Source of the DNA: Phallusia mammillata
Lineage: Eukaryota > Chordata > Ascidiacea > Phlebobranchia > Ascidiidae
NCBI GenBank assembly: GCA_003260075.1
Contig: QLIY01000336.1
Location: forward strand, 65,656 to 129,655
Direction of reading: 5' to 3'
Length of the DNA: 64,000 nucleotides
Below, one piece after another: positions 33,737 to 44,675 of the stretch. A program made the position numbers and the translations under genes. Below the pieces are notes generated by a model that saw only the letters and a program-made list of their open reading frames with translations, was not told where the DNA came from and did not search any database. Within the stretch, counting starts at the first letter, position 1. Each line of letters begins with the position of its first letter.

Positions 33737-35685
33737 TTATGGCATGTACATTCTGCAAGTCTTTAAGTGAGCAACAGCATCTTCCTTAGTGGGCAAAGTG
33801 ACTTGACATTGCTTGCATGTTATAGTGTTGTGCTTTTCATGTCGATCGAGGTGTTCTTTCAAGTTATGTTTTAGCACAAAAGCTTTTCCACATATTTCAC
33901 AAGTGTGTGGTTTCTCCCCTTCATGAAATTTCATGTGCCGATATAATGACTGCCTGCATGGAAAAATTGTTTTGTTGTTCGGTGAAATAAACAGTGGTAC
34001 TACATTATTTATATAACAGTACAACAACTATCAAAGATCCAAATTGAACATTGACCTGAATGTAAATGACTTTCCGCATTCTGTGCAGAGGTAAGGTTTT
34101 TCTCCAGTATGTTTACGTAAATGGTCTTTCAAATTCTTTTTATCAGCAAAACACTTTCCACATTCAACACAGACATCTGTTCTTTCTTGACTGTGAGTGC
34201 GAAGATGTGCTTTAAGCAGACTTGCAGCCTAAATGAGTTGTATGTTTAGAATGTTTTTGGAAAGGCAAAGTTTGTGGGGGGAAAAACAAAAAACTTGTTT
34301 TCGAGGTACCTAATAAAATAGACACTTACTGTAAAATCTTTGCCACAATGGTCACATGAAAACCGCTTGATCACTCCATGATTTTGCCTTACATGAAGGA
34401 CCTGATCCCTCTTCCTATAAAACAACTCATCTGGACATAGAAGACAAGACCAAGTTTTGCCCTGCATGTTGGTTATTTTTTTTGTTTTCTTGCGTGGTAG
34501 TTTTTGGGGCTTTGACTTTCTTGGTTTGCGCCTAGAGATTTTATCTGCGTCCACACTGTCATCATCAAACTCGCACACAATAGAAATACCACTAACACTG
34601 CAACTGTCATCAGGAGACATTTCATCCTCATTGGAATATTCGGACCTAAAAGGGTTGCAGTTTATGCACAACCATCAAACTACAACTATTAAAATGTATG
34701 TCAAAAGAAGGTCAATCTAGCAAAACCTATTCACTCTTTGAAGATTTGTATGTTCCCAATTCATGTTATCTTATTAATTCCAAACACCTGTATTACCTTA
34801 GTATTACAAAACATTAAATATGTTGCTTTTGGCCAAACTTGGAACAAATATACACACCCATGATCAGACGGTGTAGGTGAATATTGCAAGACTACAGTTT
34901 GCAAATCGGAACTTGCATTTTCAAGAATGGAATGAATGATCCCCTTTGATTTGTTTTGAGGTGAGGTTTTACTGTTTGACTCTGTTGACTTTGTTTTACT
35001 TGTCTCTTTGTCTGGTAGTTGAATTTCTTTCTGTGGACTGGCAGTCGTTTTGTTGTTATGTGAAGCAACATGGTCAGTAAATAATGATAAGTCCGACATT
35101 TTGAACTTTCTTTCGCAAAATTCACATTTTAACAGGATTTCAGTAATTTCGGATGCACTGCTTTGTTTTGGTGTATCTTTAATAGACTCCGTGTTAGTTT
35201 CCTTTTCAATCAAGTTGTTGCATTCAGAAACAATCTGTCAAAAGTACAAGGAATTCTTGCATTAACATATTCTGGTGTTACAAAAAACAAAAACAATTTA
35301 AATGTGTATTGATTCAATAACTGACCTCATCAAAATTGCACCACTTAGCACTTTTCATGATGGATTGTAAGTCATCCATAGATAAGCCACTGTATTCAAT
35401 TGCACCAAGATAAAAGTAGGGAATCAAATGAAGAAAACTTGTTGGTGTAAACATTTTTAAACATATTTCCTTTGCTGGGTTGGTAGACTTGGCTCTTGTC
35501 TGTTTTGAGCCTTTTTGTATTAAATTATGCAGCTTTGGGGAGGCTGCAGCCAAAATACAGGAATGTGCATGAAATTTTTGTTTTCCAACCTTTACCACAA
35601 TATCACAGTATTCCTGGTTTAATTGTTGCTGGTAAAGAGCACGAAGCCTTTCTTTTCCGACTGGACCAACTTCGGTTTGTAACAT
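33737..35685 (-). CDS. BTB/POZ C2H2 zinc finger protein
   Basis: Five exons give 480 residues: 35326-35685 (ATG at 35683-35685), 34858-35234, 34330-34645, 34056-34228 and 33737-33953. Exon 1 is a BTB/POZ dimerisation domain ([36 protein letters not shown]). C2H2-type fingers follow: a variant finger in exon 2 (CEFC...H...H), then CLLC, CDHC, CVEC, CTEC and CEIC fingers, the middle ones joined by TGEKPY and EGEKPH linkers, and a last Cys pair CKQC. The two segments before the fingers are Lys-rich and probably hold a nuclear signal. This ZBTB layout points to a sequence-specific nuclear repressor. I cannot assign an orthologue. I preferred the ATG at 35685 because the open frame further upstream has no ATG before the BTB fold. 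Confidence 0.9.
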
Positions 35686-36305
35686 GATTGTAACTCGTAA
35701 AACACCAAGGATGCCTATCAGAAAACGCTGACAATCGATGACTTCGTTAATCGTTAGTCTTCGTTCTCTCTTCACTGCAAAACTTTTTTTGCCAAAATTG
35801 CAGTCTATACTAAGGTTTAATATTCTTCATTCACGATTATTTTCAAAACATCTACCAAAAAAAGGTTTTGATAAGATAGGGATAGCAATTTGTGAAGTAG
35901 GTAAATTGAAATCTATCACACAGACTAGATGCGTTTCGCTTGACTGAATCCGGTATCATAGAAGTAATTCCATATCTATTATGACGTCAGCTTTAACATT
36001 GTGATGCAGTCCTTTGTCTGTAAATTTTGCATTCTTTGGAAACAAGTCGGACGGATAGATTATATCTTTGAATGTGAACAATGTTTTTCCAACTCTTCCA
36101 AATGCATTTAGTTTTTAAAAATAAACTTTCAGCAAATCATGCCACGGCCCTTTGGGAGTGGGGGACATATTTTAGGATGCTTCAAGGCCACACAAAGCAC
36201 AATTTAGTGAAGGTCTCACATACAATCGCAAATAATATGTTTTTTTTATCAGAACAAATAAACACGTTTTAAAAGGCAGTGTCAGTGTCTGTGTTTCAGG
36301 AAAAC

Positions 36306-37543
36306 CAGTGTTGCCAGGTCAAAGTGTGGAGGGGGGGGGGGGCTTGTTGTAAATTGATTTGTACAAATTTGTATATTGGTGTGAAGCACACGATAATATT
36401 TCCAAGTGTTCCCTAATCGACTCCCACTATTCCGTGCACACTGCTGAATCAAATCACATTTTAAAACTTTAAACACCTTTGGTAATTTGGTTGCCATAGT
36501 TGGGCGAAACGGTTTGTTGTGTTGTCAACAGCGTTGCCAGGTCAAAGTGTGGAAAAGCCCAACTTTACCCGTCAAATGTAGCCCAAAAGGAGCCAAATTT
36601 TACAAACACCTGAAATACAAATGATTTTTACTACTTTCACCTGTTGGGGTGACAATTATTCAGGTTTTTCCGTGTTAGATTTAATTTTTGTGCATTTTGA
36701 ATTTAAGCTGTTTCCAGTAACACTGTATTGAACACCCTCTGTTTATCCACTTTTTATGCTTTTTTAAAACTTTTTAATCTCTACTTTAAAGCAAAAATGT
36801 TTCGGATTAATACCAAAGTAAGATGACCTGTAAAACAATGATTTTTGCCAAAAGACAATTTCTCTTATGTAGTAACTAAGGCCTTTATCAAACCTCTTTG
36901 TTTAAAAAATGAACGTACATTGCGTGGACTGAAAGCATTCTTTTGCTCAGCTGGATGTTATTCTCCGATCTCCGACGCTCTGGGCAGTTTTATTAGTTCT
37001 TTTGTCAAAATCGAACTTACAACGTTTTCCACGTCACAATAATAATGCAATCATTACCAGTCATACGGTAAAAAATGTCATTTACAAACCCACCCAAAAA
37101 GGCGCAACGCGCAACTCATAAAAAAGCCCGCAACTTGATGTCGAAAGTAGCCCAATTCGGCGACAAAGGGGGGGGGGTAATACCAAAGTAAGATGACCTT
37201 TAAAACAATGATTTTTGCCAAGAGACAATTCCTCTTCGTGGTAACAAAGGCCTTTATTAAATCTCTTTGTTTGAAAAATGAACGTTACATTGCGTGGACT
37301 GAAAGCATTCTTTTGCTTAGCTGGATGTTAAATCTCCGACACTCTGGGCGATTTCATTAGTTCTTTTGTCAAAATTGACGTTGTTGACGTCACAATAATA
37401 ATGCAATCATTACTCGTCATACGGTAAAAAATGTCATTTACAAACCCGCCCAAAAAGGCGCAACCCGCAACTCCGAAAAAAGCCCGCAACTCGATGTCAA
37501 AAGTAGCCCAATTCGGCGACAAAAGCGCAACCTGGCAACACTG
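36306..37543. mobile_element. Non-autonomous hAT-like element with 8-bp target duplication
   Basis: The ends are inverted (CAGTGTTGCCAGGT and ACCTGGCAACACTG, the right one with a near-perfect match). They are flanked by an exact 8-bp duplication AGGAAAAC at 36298-36305 and 37544-37551. No transposase is visible. Two G-run joins inside (36331-36342 and 37168-37177) duplicate much of the interior, so the true element is shorter than 1.24 kb. Confidence 0.75.
36808..37524 (+). repeat. ~350 bp direct duplication flanking a 10-G run
   Basis: 36808-37167 recurs at 37178-37524 with substitutions and small indels, separated by ten G (37168-37177). It is the longest duplication of this kind here and shows roughly haplotype-level divergence. 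Confidence 0.75.
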
Positions 37544-37607
37544 AGGAAAACAGTAGCAAATTGTGCACTCCTGGTGTTGCCCTGTCTTTTAATGGATGGA
37601 GCGATTT

Positions 37608-37734
37608 CATTTGCGATTGCTTAATTCCTGAAATGGTTCTTAACGCGCATTTCCTGGGGGGGGGGGGTGCGCGCTCAGACAGCACAGCATTTGCGATTGC
37701 TTAATTCCTGAAATGGTTCTTAACGCGCATTTCC
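37608..37734 (+). repeat. Direct duplication around a 12-G run
   Basis: About 48 bp at 37608-37655 recurs at 37687-37734. G at 37656-37667 and about 20 unique bases lie between. Confidence 0.7.
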
Positions 37735-38462
37735 TTGCGTTCAACAACTTCAAGGCACCAAGAGCCAAAAAATTTCTTCTTTGGCTGGCGTCCAGTTTGG
37801 TTGGTGGCGGCGGAGCAACGGATTGCTGAGTCAGCACCATAAACGCCTATGCTCCGCTGCGCCACCTATCGAAACAATTTTTAACCAGGCGCCAGTCAAA
37901 TTCCAGTGTTAGTAGCTCTACCAATTCCTTTATTTAGGCAATAGGGACAGATGGTGGCACTCGAGGGTTTAGCAGCAAGACGAGCACAAAGGAAAAAGCT
38001 GATCCTGCAAACATGCAATACTTTTGTTACGACAACAGACGAGAAATTAACAGTGAAGTCGACTCTTACCGAACTAATATAGGACCATAGTCAAAGCGAT
38101 CAGTAGATTCAAAGTTTTGTACATACAGCATCAAATTCAATAAATATCACCAAACCACTTTTGCAACGAACTTCGTGACTTAAAATCTTACTGCAAAAAC
38201 AGTTAGCAGACGACGGCGGAATCCTCAATTAATGTGATGCAATAATTTGGAACACAACGCAAGTGTTGCATAATGCGATCACGCGCGATTTCGGGAACAT
38301 TCTCATCACAACAATCCACCAACAACAGAGTTTGTTTTAGCAGCTGAACATGCATTCGTGTACACTTGTGACGACCAAAGTGGCCTCTCCAAAACACTGA
38401 AGCACCGTACTTCGTCATTTGCAAAGTTACGTGTCCATATTCACAATCTGTATATATAGCTA

Positions 38463-38661
38463 CCTGTCCACTATTTTTTCACAACGAATTAGATACAGTT
38501 TGTTGCACATGTAAGTCGACCTCTGTAAGAGACAAGGGGCAAAATCGAGACATATGGGGGGGGGGGGCCTGTCCACTATTTTTTCACAACGAATTAGATA
38601 CAGTTTGCTGCACCTGTAAGTCGACCTCTGTAAGAGACAAGGGGCAAAATCGAGACATATG
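38463..38661 (+). repeat. Direct duplication flanking a 12-G run, next to a gene start
   Basis: 38463-38555 recurs at 38568-38661 with two substitutions, around G at 38556-38567. The right copy includes the ATG of the 38659 gene; the left copy breaks off there. Confidence 0.75.
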
Positions 38662-39592
38662 GATGTCATTGCAAAAATTTCGATTTGGGCTGTGATTTTG
38701 GTGCTTGTCGGAGGCCAGTTGAATCACTTTCTTCAGAGCACGATGATTGACGCTGGAATTATGTCAAAGAAAGTTGAAATGTCCGATGCATGGTAAGCAA
38801 ACATGGACAATTTTTTTAAAGCAGTTCGTATCATATGTTTTTTAAGCAGTTTGTGGCTACTAAATATAGGAGGTCGTACTATCCAGGCCTCTTCAAATAT
38901 TATAAAAAACAAAATTCGACTTTATACAAGGTGGATCGTGAAATCGAAAAATGCCTTATGTGACATATATATGACAAGATTAAGTTCAGCCGAAGTCATT
39001 ATGCCACTTATCACATTAAAGGTCCTTAAGTATTGTCGCCACTCACAAAATCAAACAAAAAATTTGGTCTCATATAATCATTAGCACACTTGTTAGTAAA
39101 GATGCATAGGGTTTTACTTTGGTTGGTACTAATCGTTTCAGGTGCTACTAAACGTGGATAATTAAACAATTTTGAACAAAAGTCTCTTTGTTTGTTTTTA
39201 GCAAATTTGAGGTGCTACCAAAGTGGTTCAAAGATGTTATGCAATGCGAAGAGAAAGATAGGAAATCAATTTCGGAAAAAACGAAAATGCCCAAGCTTGA
39301 CTTAAAGCTCGACTTGGATGACGACTTGCTGCAAGATATTCGCTTTGAAAATCGCGAAAAAACACCGATCGAGAATGTAATTGAGTGCGTGAACAGCTGT
39401 TTCGCTTATCTGCAGCGTTTGATTTTGCCTGAAAATTTTGTCATGCCTTGCATTCTCGGCGACTGCAACATGGACAAGAAGATAAAGTTGGAAAAGGAAA
39501 AGTATGCAAACTTTATTGGGAGGAAAGTTCCTGTCAGTCCTCCAGAAGAACCGGTTGACGTAAAACGGACAAAACCTAAAACAACTCCTTAA
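38659..39592 (+). CDS. Small membrane-anchored or secreted protein, unrecognised
   Basis: Two exons, 38659-38792 and 39202-39592, join cleanly (TG/C split codon) to give 174 residues. The first 20 residues form a hydrophobic segment (IAKISIWAVILVLVGG), either a signal peptide or an anchor. The rest is charged, with five Cys (including CEEKD, ECVNSC and CILGDC), an acidic DLDDDLL patch and a basic Pro/Lys/Thr tail. I recognise no family. Good splice sites and coding character support a real gene. It could be a taxon-restricted secreted protein. Confidence 0.6.
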
Positions 39593-40206
39593 ATTAAATT
39601 TGATTTCCCTAAAAATGTTTAGATGTGCACTTAAATGATTAAATGAACTTGAGAGGATCACATCGAGGTTTTTTTATATCCAATGTTTGACACGATGTGG
39701 CCATGCTGTATCCTGTTGTGACAACTCGATTGCACAACTAACCAATTTTATGGTACGAAATCGATTTTACCATAAGATTCAACAAGACAATTTATTTTTA
39801 AAAAGGACAGGTGTTGTGGGCGAAATCCCATCAAAAACAGCTGCAATATGTGTAACTAAATTTTAATTGCTTTTGGGTGCAGCTGGCCTAAAATTGACAG
39901 CCCCAGCTGTCCGAAAAATAAGCCTACAACCGACGCTGTGATTGATGGAAAATGTCGTATTTTGTTGTTTCATTTTTGTGAAAACGAATAAATAAAAAAC
40001 ATGTATAGGCCTACTAACAGACTGAGGAAGGAATATTAAAAACGTTGTAATTGGAGAACTATGTCGAAAATATTCTTTAAATAATGAATTTTTGTCTGAA
40101 CATTTTCAAAAAACAATTGGTTTAATTCAGGGGTGTGCAACCTGCGGCCCGCCAAGACGTTTAGTGTGGCCCTCAACAACACTCTGATTCAGAGCAAGTC
40201 AAAATG

Positions 40207-40207
40207 C
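40207..40207. other. Single undetermined base, probable contig boundary
   Basis: A lone N interrupts the left end of the hAT element. The sequence after it is unlike the corresponding position of the second left end at 41945. Filler runs change from G (38556) to C (42663) across this interval. Confidence 0.6.
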
Positions 40208-41944
40208 NTTTCGGTCAGACCGGAACAAAATGAAAATATCGGTCCAGAACGAATTAACGAAATAAATAATTTGCTCAGAACGAATAACGTTATTTTGTTT
40301 CGTTCTGTTCCGGTATGAAACACTGATTTTTAGATTTACAAAATTCAAGCCGTAATTAAAACTTTAACTATCAATTGGTATGTATAAGCTACAATTAGCA
40401 ACACACTGTAACACAAACTTAAACAAAAAAACTAAAAACACAATTGCAATATTTTTTGACAAAAATGTAGCCTGGTTCTTGATACAATGATTGGATTTTC
40501 ACAGAATTTTGTTGTTTTCATATTGTATTTGACCATTAATTTCTTCATTTGTCATAACTTTGTAGACTCTGAACAGCCGAGCTGCGAGGCTGAGCCTCAC
40601 AAAGGAGTTTGTCCACGTTAACACACGCCCCGCATGTTCCCACATAATTCACACAGACGTACACTATCAGGAACGAAACTATGAGGGAAAAAAGAACGGT
40701 TTCCTAAACAAGAAAACGAAACACAATGACATAGGTCAAAGCACAAAAAATGGCAGTGACCCCCTCACCAACAATTTTGCGACGCAGGTCAACAAGTACA
40801 GTACACGTATCAACAGTTGCAAGACGATAAAACAGTGGCAAACACTATAGTAAAATACAGACCATAAATAAATTTAGTCGACAAGACAAAATCAATCACT
40901 CACTGTCAATCACTGAAAACAACGCTCACTTTTAACATTAAGTCAGTCGTCACAGACCCTTTGTCTTAATTTAGCCTTATTCGTCTCCAAATATGCAAAC
41001 CAAACGAATTTATTAATGCAGTAATAAAGTAACCTTACTCGACCACGTTGTGCAGTAAATAAACCCATCGGTATAACCTGCAGACAATAGCGTTCCAATT
41101 TCACTGTTACGCACATGTTAGAGATTGTAACGTCATATAGGGGTAATAGTGGGACAAGTTAGTCATGCGAAACTAAACGTGGAGATGTTGCAAGTTTTTT
41201 TTCATGTATTGTGTTACTTGTTAAAGTTTCGGACCAAAGTTGCATTTGTGTTTACAGATGTGCACATTTTGATGTTTAATAGTTTTGTGACTAAAATAAA
41301 ACAAAGGATTTATCAAACACTAGAAGACTTACTTGTGTTGGACCAAATCTCAAATTCTGAGCATGATCACTAAAATCCCATCTCATTTCCACAGCAGCTT
41401 TAGTGGTGAGTTCACATAATACAGATTGCAGTAGAGAAAAACTTTCAAATCCCAAGGAACATATTCCAGTCTTTAAACTTAGTAAAGTTTGCAAAATACC
41501 TTTCACTGCTAAAAAGCAACCAACAGCCATAATCCCAGTTACCTTGTATCTGTTTATGGTGTATCGTGTATTACAGAACAAATAAGCGCAAATATCATAC
41601 GAGTTACTGTGATTGCATGAACGTTGAATTTCGTCATCGTCACCTTATCAGTGCTCGACCTCGATTGTCATTTGTCGCTATTTAACACCTTTTACCATCT
41701 GTACAGTTACGTCATCGTCACCTTTCTCACTATATATGTTCATGTGTGTTGTAAAGATACCAGAGACAAGCTTTCTCTCTATCAAATACGCTAACGTCTC
41801 TCTCACACGAGAGACTACCTCTCTCACTCAGAATGTAACTCTCGCTTATCTCTCACACCAATAAACTAACTTTAACGTTCAACGCCGTCCAATAATTGGA
41901 CTAAGTCCAGACCAGCAGTAGCTCAGATAGGCAAGGACTTAGAG

Positions 41945-42486
41945 CAGGGGTGTGCAACCTGCGGCCCGCGGGCCACAAGCCGGCCCGCCAAGCCGTTTAG
42001 TGTGGCCCTCAACAACACTCTGATTCAGAGCAAGTCAAAATGCACATTTTAGCAAAAGATCCCCGCTAGTTTTCGGTAAATCTCTTAAGTTGCTATACGT
42101 AACAAGAATAAGCTAAACCAGTGCACGTTACTTAATTCACCCAGACCTATGGTCTTCTATTCGCCCTAGGTGCTTTTCTGTATCGCGTTTCTATACCGAA
42201 TGTGGCGTAATATACCTCTTTCTCTAGTAAACAACTACTTTGTTGTGAAAGGCAGTGTTGCGACGAAACTTAGTTGCATCTTACATTTTAAAGTTGATTT
42301 TAAACGCAAAATAAAACAAAACGCAGGGGTGTGGAAATAATATCGACATAATATTATAATGCAAGCCGCATTAACAGTAGGGTAAAAAAACGTGTAAATA
42401 CGGTACATGAAAAAAAGTGTGTGGCCCTCGCTTGATGTCCGAAATTGGTTATATGGCCCACCGATGAAAAAGGTTGCACACCCCTG
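41945..42486. mobile_element. Second hAT left end to shared right end
   Basis: This ~540 bp segment starts with the full terminal repeat and a GC-rich subterminal region, which is shortened by deletion in the 40128 copy. It ends at the shared right terminus. Its left flank does not match the 8-bp duplication, so it is not the simple original insertion. Confidence 0.6.
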
Positions 42487-42611
42487 GTTTAATTCGAGAC
42501 CATGTGGTGCAAATGACTGCCAAACTTTTGATCGTAAATACGAATACTAATTGTTGGTAATAGTAGGCCTAAGTCTGCTTGCTAATATTTAAACATTTTG
42601 TTCCTGTAATG

Positions 42612-42661
42612 CAGTGGTTCCCAAACTTTTTCGTATTTTTTTCCAAACGGTCCCCTTGCCA

Positions 42662-42662
<1 letters not shown>
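42612..42662 (+). mobile_element. hAT-like left terminal fragment
   Basis: The sequence starts CAGTGGTTCCCAAAC, a terminal repeat type common in hAT MITEs, and is cut after about 50 bp by the 84-base C run. Confidence 0.45.
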
Positions 42663-42747
<85 letters not shown>

Positions 42748-42932
42748 CCTCGGCTAATAGCTACGGAACTCATTGCGCTCACGGTATATTACACAGTAGG
42801 TTAAATAGAGTCGCCTGGTTTGAAATATTGCGGCCCCCCCCCCGCCTCGGCTAATAGCTACGGAACTCATTGCGCTCACGGTATATTACACGGCAGGTTA
42901 AATAGAGTCGCCTGGTTTGGAATATTGCGATT
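42663..42932 (+). repeat. 84-base poly-C run plus duplicated segment around ten C
   Basis: C at 42663-42746, then 42747-42833 recurs at 42844-42932 around ten C (42834-42843). Frames reading long Pro or Gly here are not real. Confidence 0.75.
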
Positions 42933-44046
42933 TTACCAAAGCCACAGGAGAAACACATATTTTCGATCGATTCACACCGGGAATAATTTACAATCGATGA
43001 CTGTCGATGGGAAAAAACACGATGATGGCAGACGTCACGCGCCGGTGGGGGGTAGCTGTGAATTTTTAATAGAAGGCGGTCGATGACAGTGTGCGTTAAC
43101 GGTTCGTACGGTGTTAAGGGTCTGTCCTAATGAGCACACTTGTGGTTCCGAATAGCCGCCCATAGGTTAGGCTGGTATTACCAAAAATATGTGTTCGCCG
43201 TATTTAAAAAAAATGCTTCCAATCATTGCGGTGCTAAGTGTTAGGCGAATGTTGATTACAATTAATAAACTAAACAGACTATTTGTGAGTATAGGCTAAA
43301 AGTTTGCTTGAAATGAAAGTTGTGAAAAAAGTTATGAAATATAAAAGACAAATTATTGCAGTTGAGGTATTCGAGTGCGTCACATTCATGTATGTTTTGA
43401 AAAAAAGGTTTGTTTCGGTCTGATCTGAAGTCTGAACTCTGAACTGAACTGTGAAACACGATCTCGATCAAATTGTACTATATACCTTGCGGGCGTTGCG
43501 GCAAACACGTTCTTGTGTTTTCCCTACAGTCATTTTAGGTTTTACTTTAGGAAGTGGAAAGGTTTGGCGCTGTGTTAGTTTGTTTTCTAGATACCATGTG
43601 GATTTAGTTTAGCACAAATATGCATGTTCTGTTTGAAGTTGCGATTTTTAAATTTATCAAATAATTAAAAGAAAAAAAGATTATCTGTCAATCTGACCTA
43701 CTAAATTAAGTAGGATAACAGTTATCCCATGTACCGTATTTGCTTAAAAAAGCAACCAAAATTAGGACATACATTTTCAGGGAATAGTTTGTTGGAAACA
43801 AGTATATAAGGAAGCATTAACAAAGGCAACTGAAGAAAGAATAAATTTGCAGATATTGAGTGACATGAATTTTATTTAAACTGCCACGGCAAGAAATCAT
43901 TTCACTAAAATGCCAACACAACAATCAGCTGACAGCTCAAACCATTTTTGCACCAAAAGCCATATTAGATTGTAATTTACAAATCTGAATACTTTTTGAA
44001 GGTAGTTGTGAGTATATGTAGGCCAAATAGAGTTTACTAGAGCAAC

Positions 44047-44493
44047 ATGTTTTTGACTGTGCTTAACATGGCACGTGGAAGATTTCATGGTGACCGATGG
44101 TGGAAAGTCATGCGATTGAAAGAGCAGTGCCAACACTATCTAAAGCGCTCACTGAGAAATCGTTGTGGAGTGGCTTACAGGCATTTGCGCCGAGCATTGA
44201 TCCATCAAACGAAAGGAAGACGACTTAAAATGTATGCAACAAATATACTTCGGAACCAAAGATTGGAAGCTGCTTGTGATGAACATGAAATAGGACATAG
44301 AAGATTCAAGCGAGGACTCAACAAATCTGGTGTCACTTTAAACCAACATATGCTAAACATTTTGTCCATGTATGAGCCACGTACATTTGAAAGGCTTGTT
44401 GAACTAGCTGAAAGAACTGAAATTGAAACTGTTCGTGGTGTCCACGAACCACTGCCTGAAAGACGTTTTAGTGCAAACAAAATCAATATTTAG
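44047..44493 (+). CDS. MRPL20: Mitochondrial large-subunit ribosomal protein bL20m
   Basis: A single exon of 148 codons, matching the ~149-residue length of animal MRPL20. It begins MFLT, as vertebrate homologues begin MVFLT. It is basic, with the conserved order of a Tyr-containing RR helix (VAYRHLRRALIHQTKGRRLK), an RNQRLEAACDEH segment, and the diagnostic YEPRTFERLVELAERTE near the C-terminus. It is a component of the mitochondrial 39S subunit and is imported into the matrix. PAM starts only 182 bp downstream on the same strand, with no AATAAA between, which suggests a polycistronic pair. Assignment is from motif memory. Confidence 0.92.
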   Translation: MFLTVLNMARGRFHGDRWWKVMRLKEQCQHYLKRSLRNRCGVAYRHLRRALIHQTKGRRLKMYATNILRNQRLEAACDEHEIGHRRFKRGLNKSGVTLNQHMLNILSMYEPRTFERLVELAERTEIETVRGVHEPLPERRFSANKINI

Positions 44494-44675
44494 ATATTGC
44501 CTTACTTATGTCTTGGATTCTATCTTAAATTGAGCCTCCATTATTGTGTGTTGTCAAATTAAGTAAACACAATTTCTCTGACTATGACTTTGTTTCATAA
44601 TGTGATAGGATGTGTTTTGTGTAGATTTTAAGCAAAAATAGTCAATGTTGCCTAAAAAGTGAGGAGAGCAACATC

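Larger units (their letters stand above)
35686..38658. other. Intergenic region with hAT element and G-run duplications
   Basis: No protein gene is supported. The region holds a hAT-like element (36306-37543) and four G-run joins. Confidence 0.6.
40128..42486. mobile_element. hAT-type element with 8-bp target duplication, internally complex
   Basis: Identical 16-bp inverted ends (CAGGGGTGTGCAACCT) occur at 40128 and, inverted, at 42486. They are flanked by an exact 8-bp duplication GTTTAATT at 40120-40127 and 42487-42494. A second left end starts at 41945 inside, and the first left end is cut by a single N at 40207. So either a nested or tandem copy is present or the join is artificial. I see no transposase frame. 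Confidence 0.75.
39593..44046. other. Repeat-rich intergenic region
   Basis: No protein gene is supported. It holds a hAT element (40128-42486), a second hAT end (42612), long and short poly-C runs, a single undetermined base (40207), and unassigned A/T-rich sequence. Confidence 0.6.

Noticed and set aside
36808..37524. Genuine tandem duplication in intergenic DNA
   Set aside because: It fits the same filler-run pattern seen throughout, with a ten-G spacer, so an assembly cause is more likely.
41700..41940. Solo LTR suggested by an AATAAA and CT-rich repeats near a PBS-like segment
   Set aside because: I could not find TG...CA ends, a target duplication or any retrotransposon coding sequence.
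42582..42854. Long polyproline or polyglycine reading frames
   Set aside because: They come only from the 84-base C run and have no flanking coding signal.
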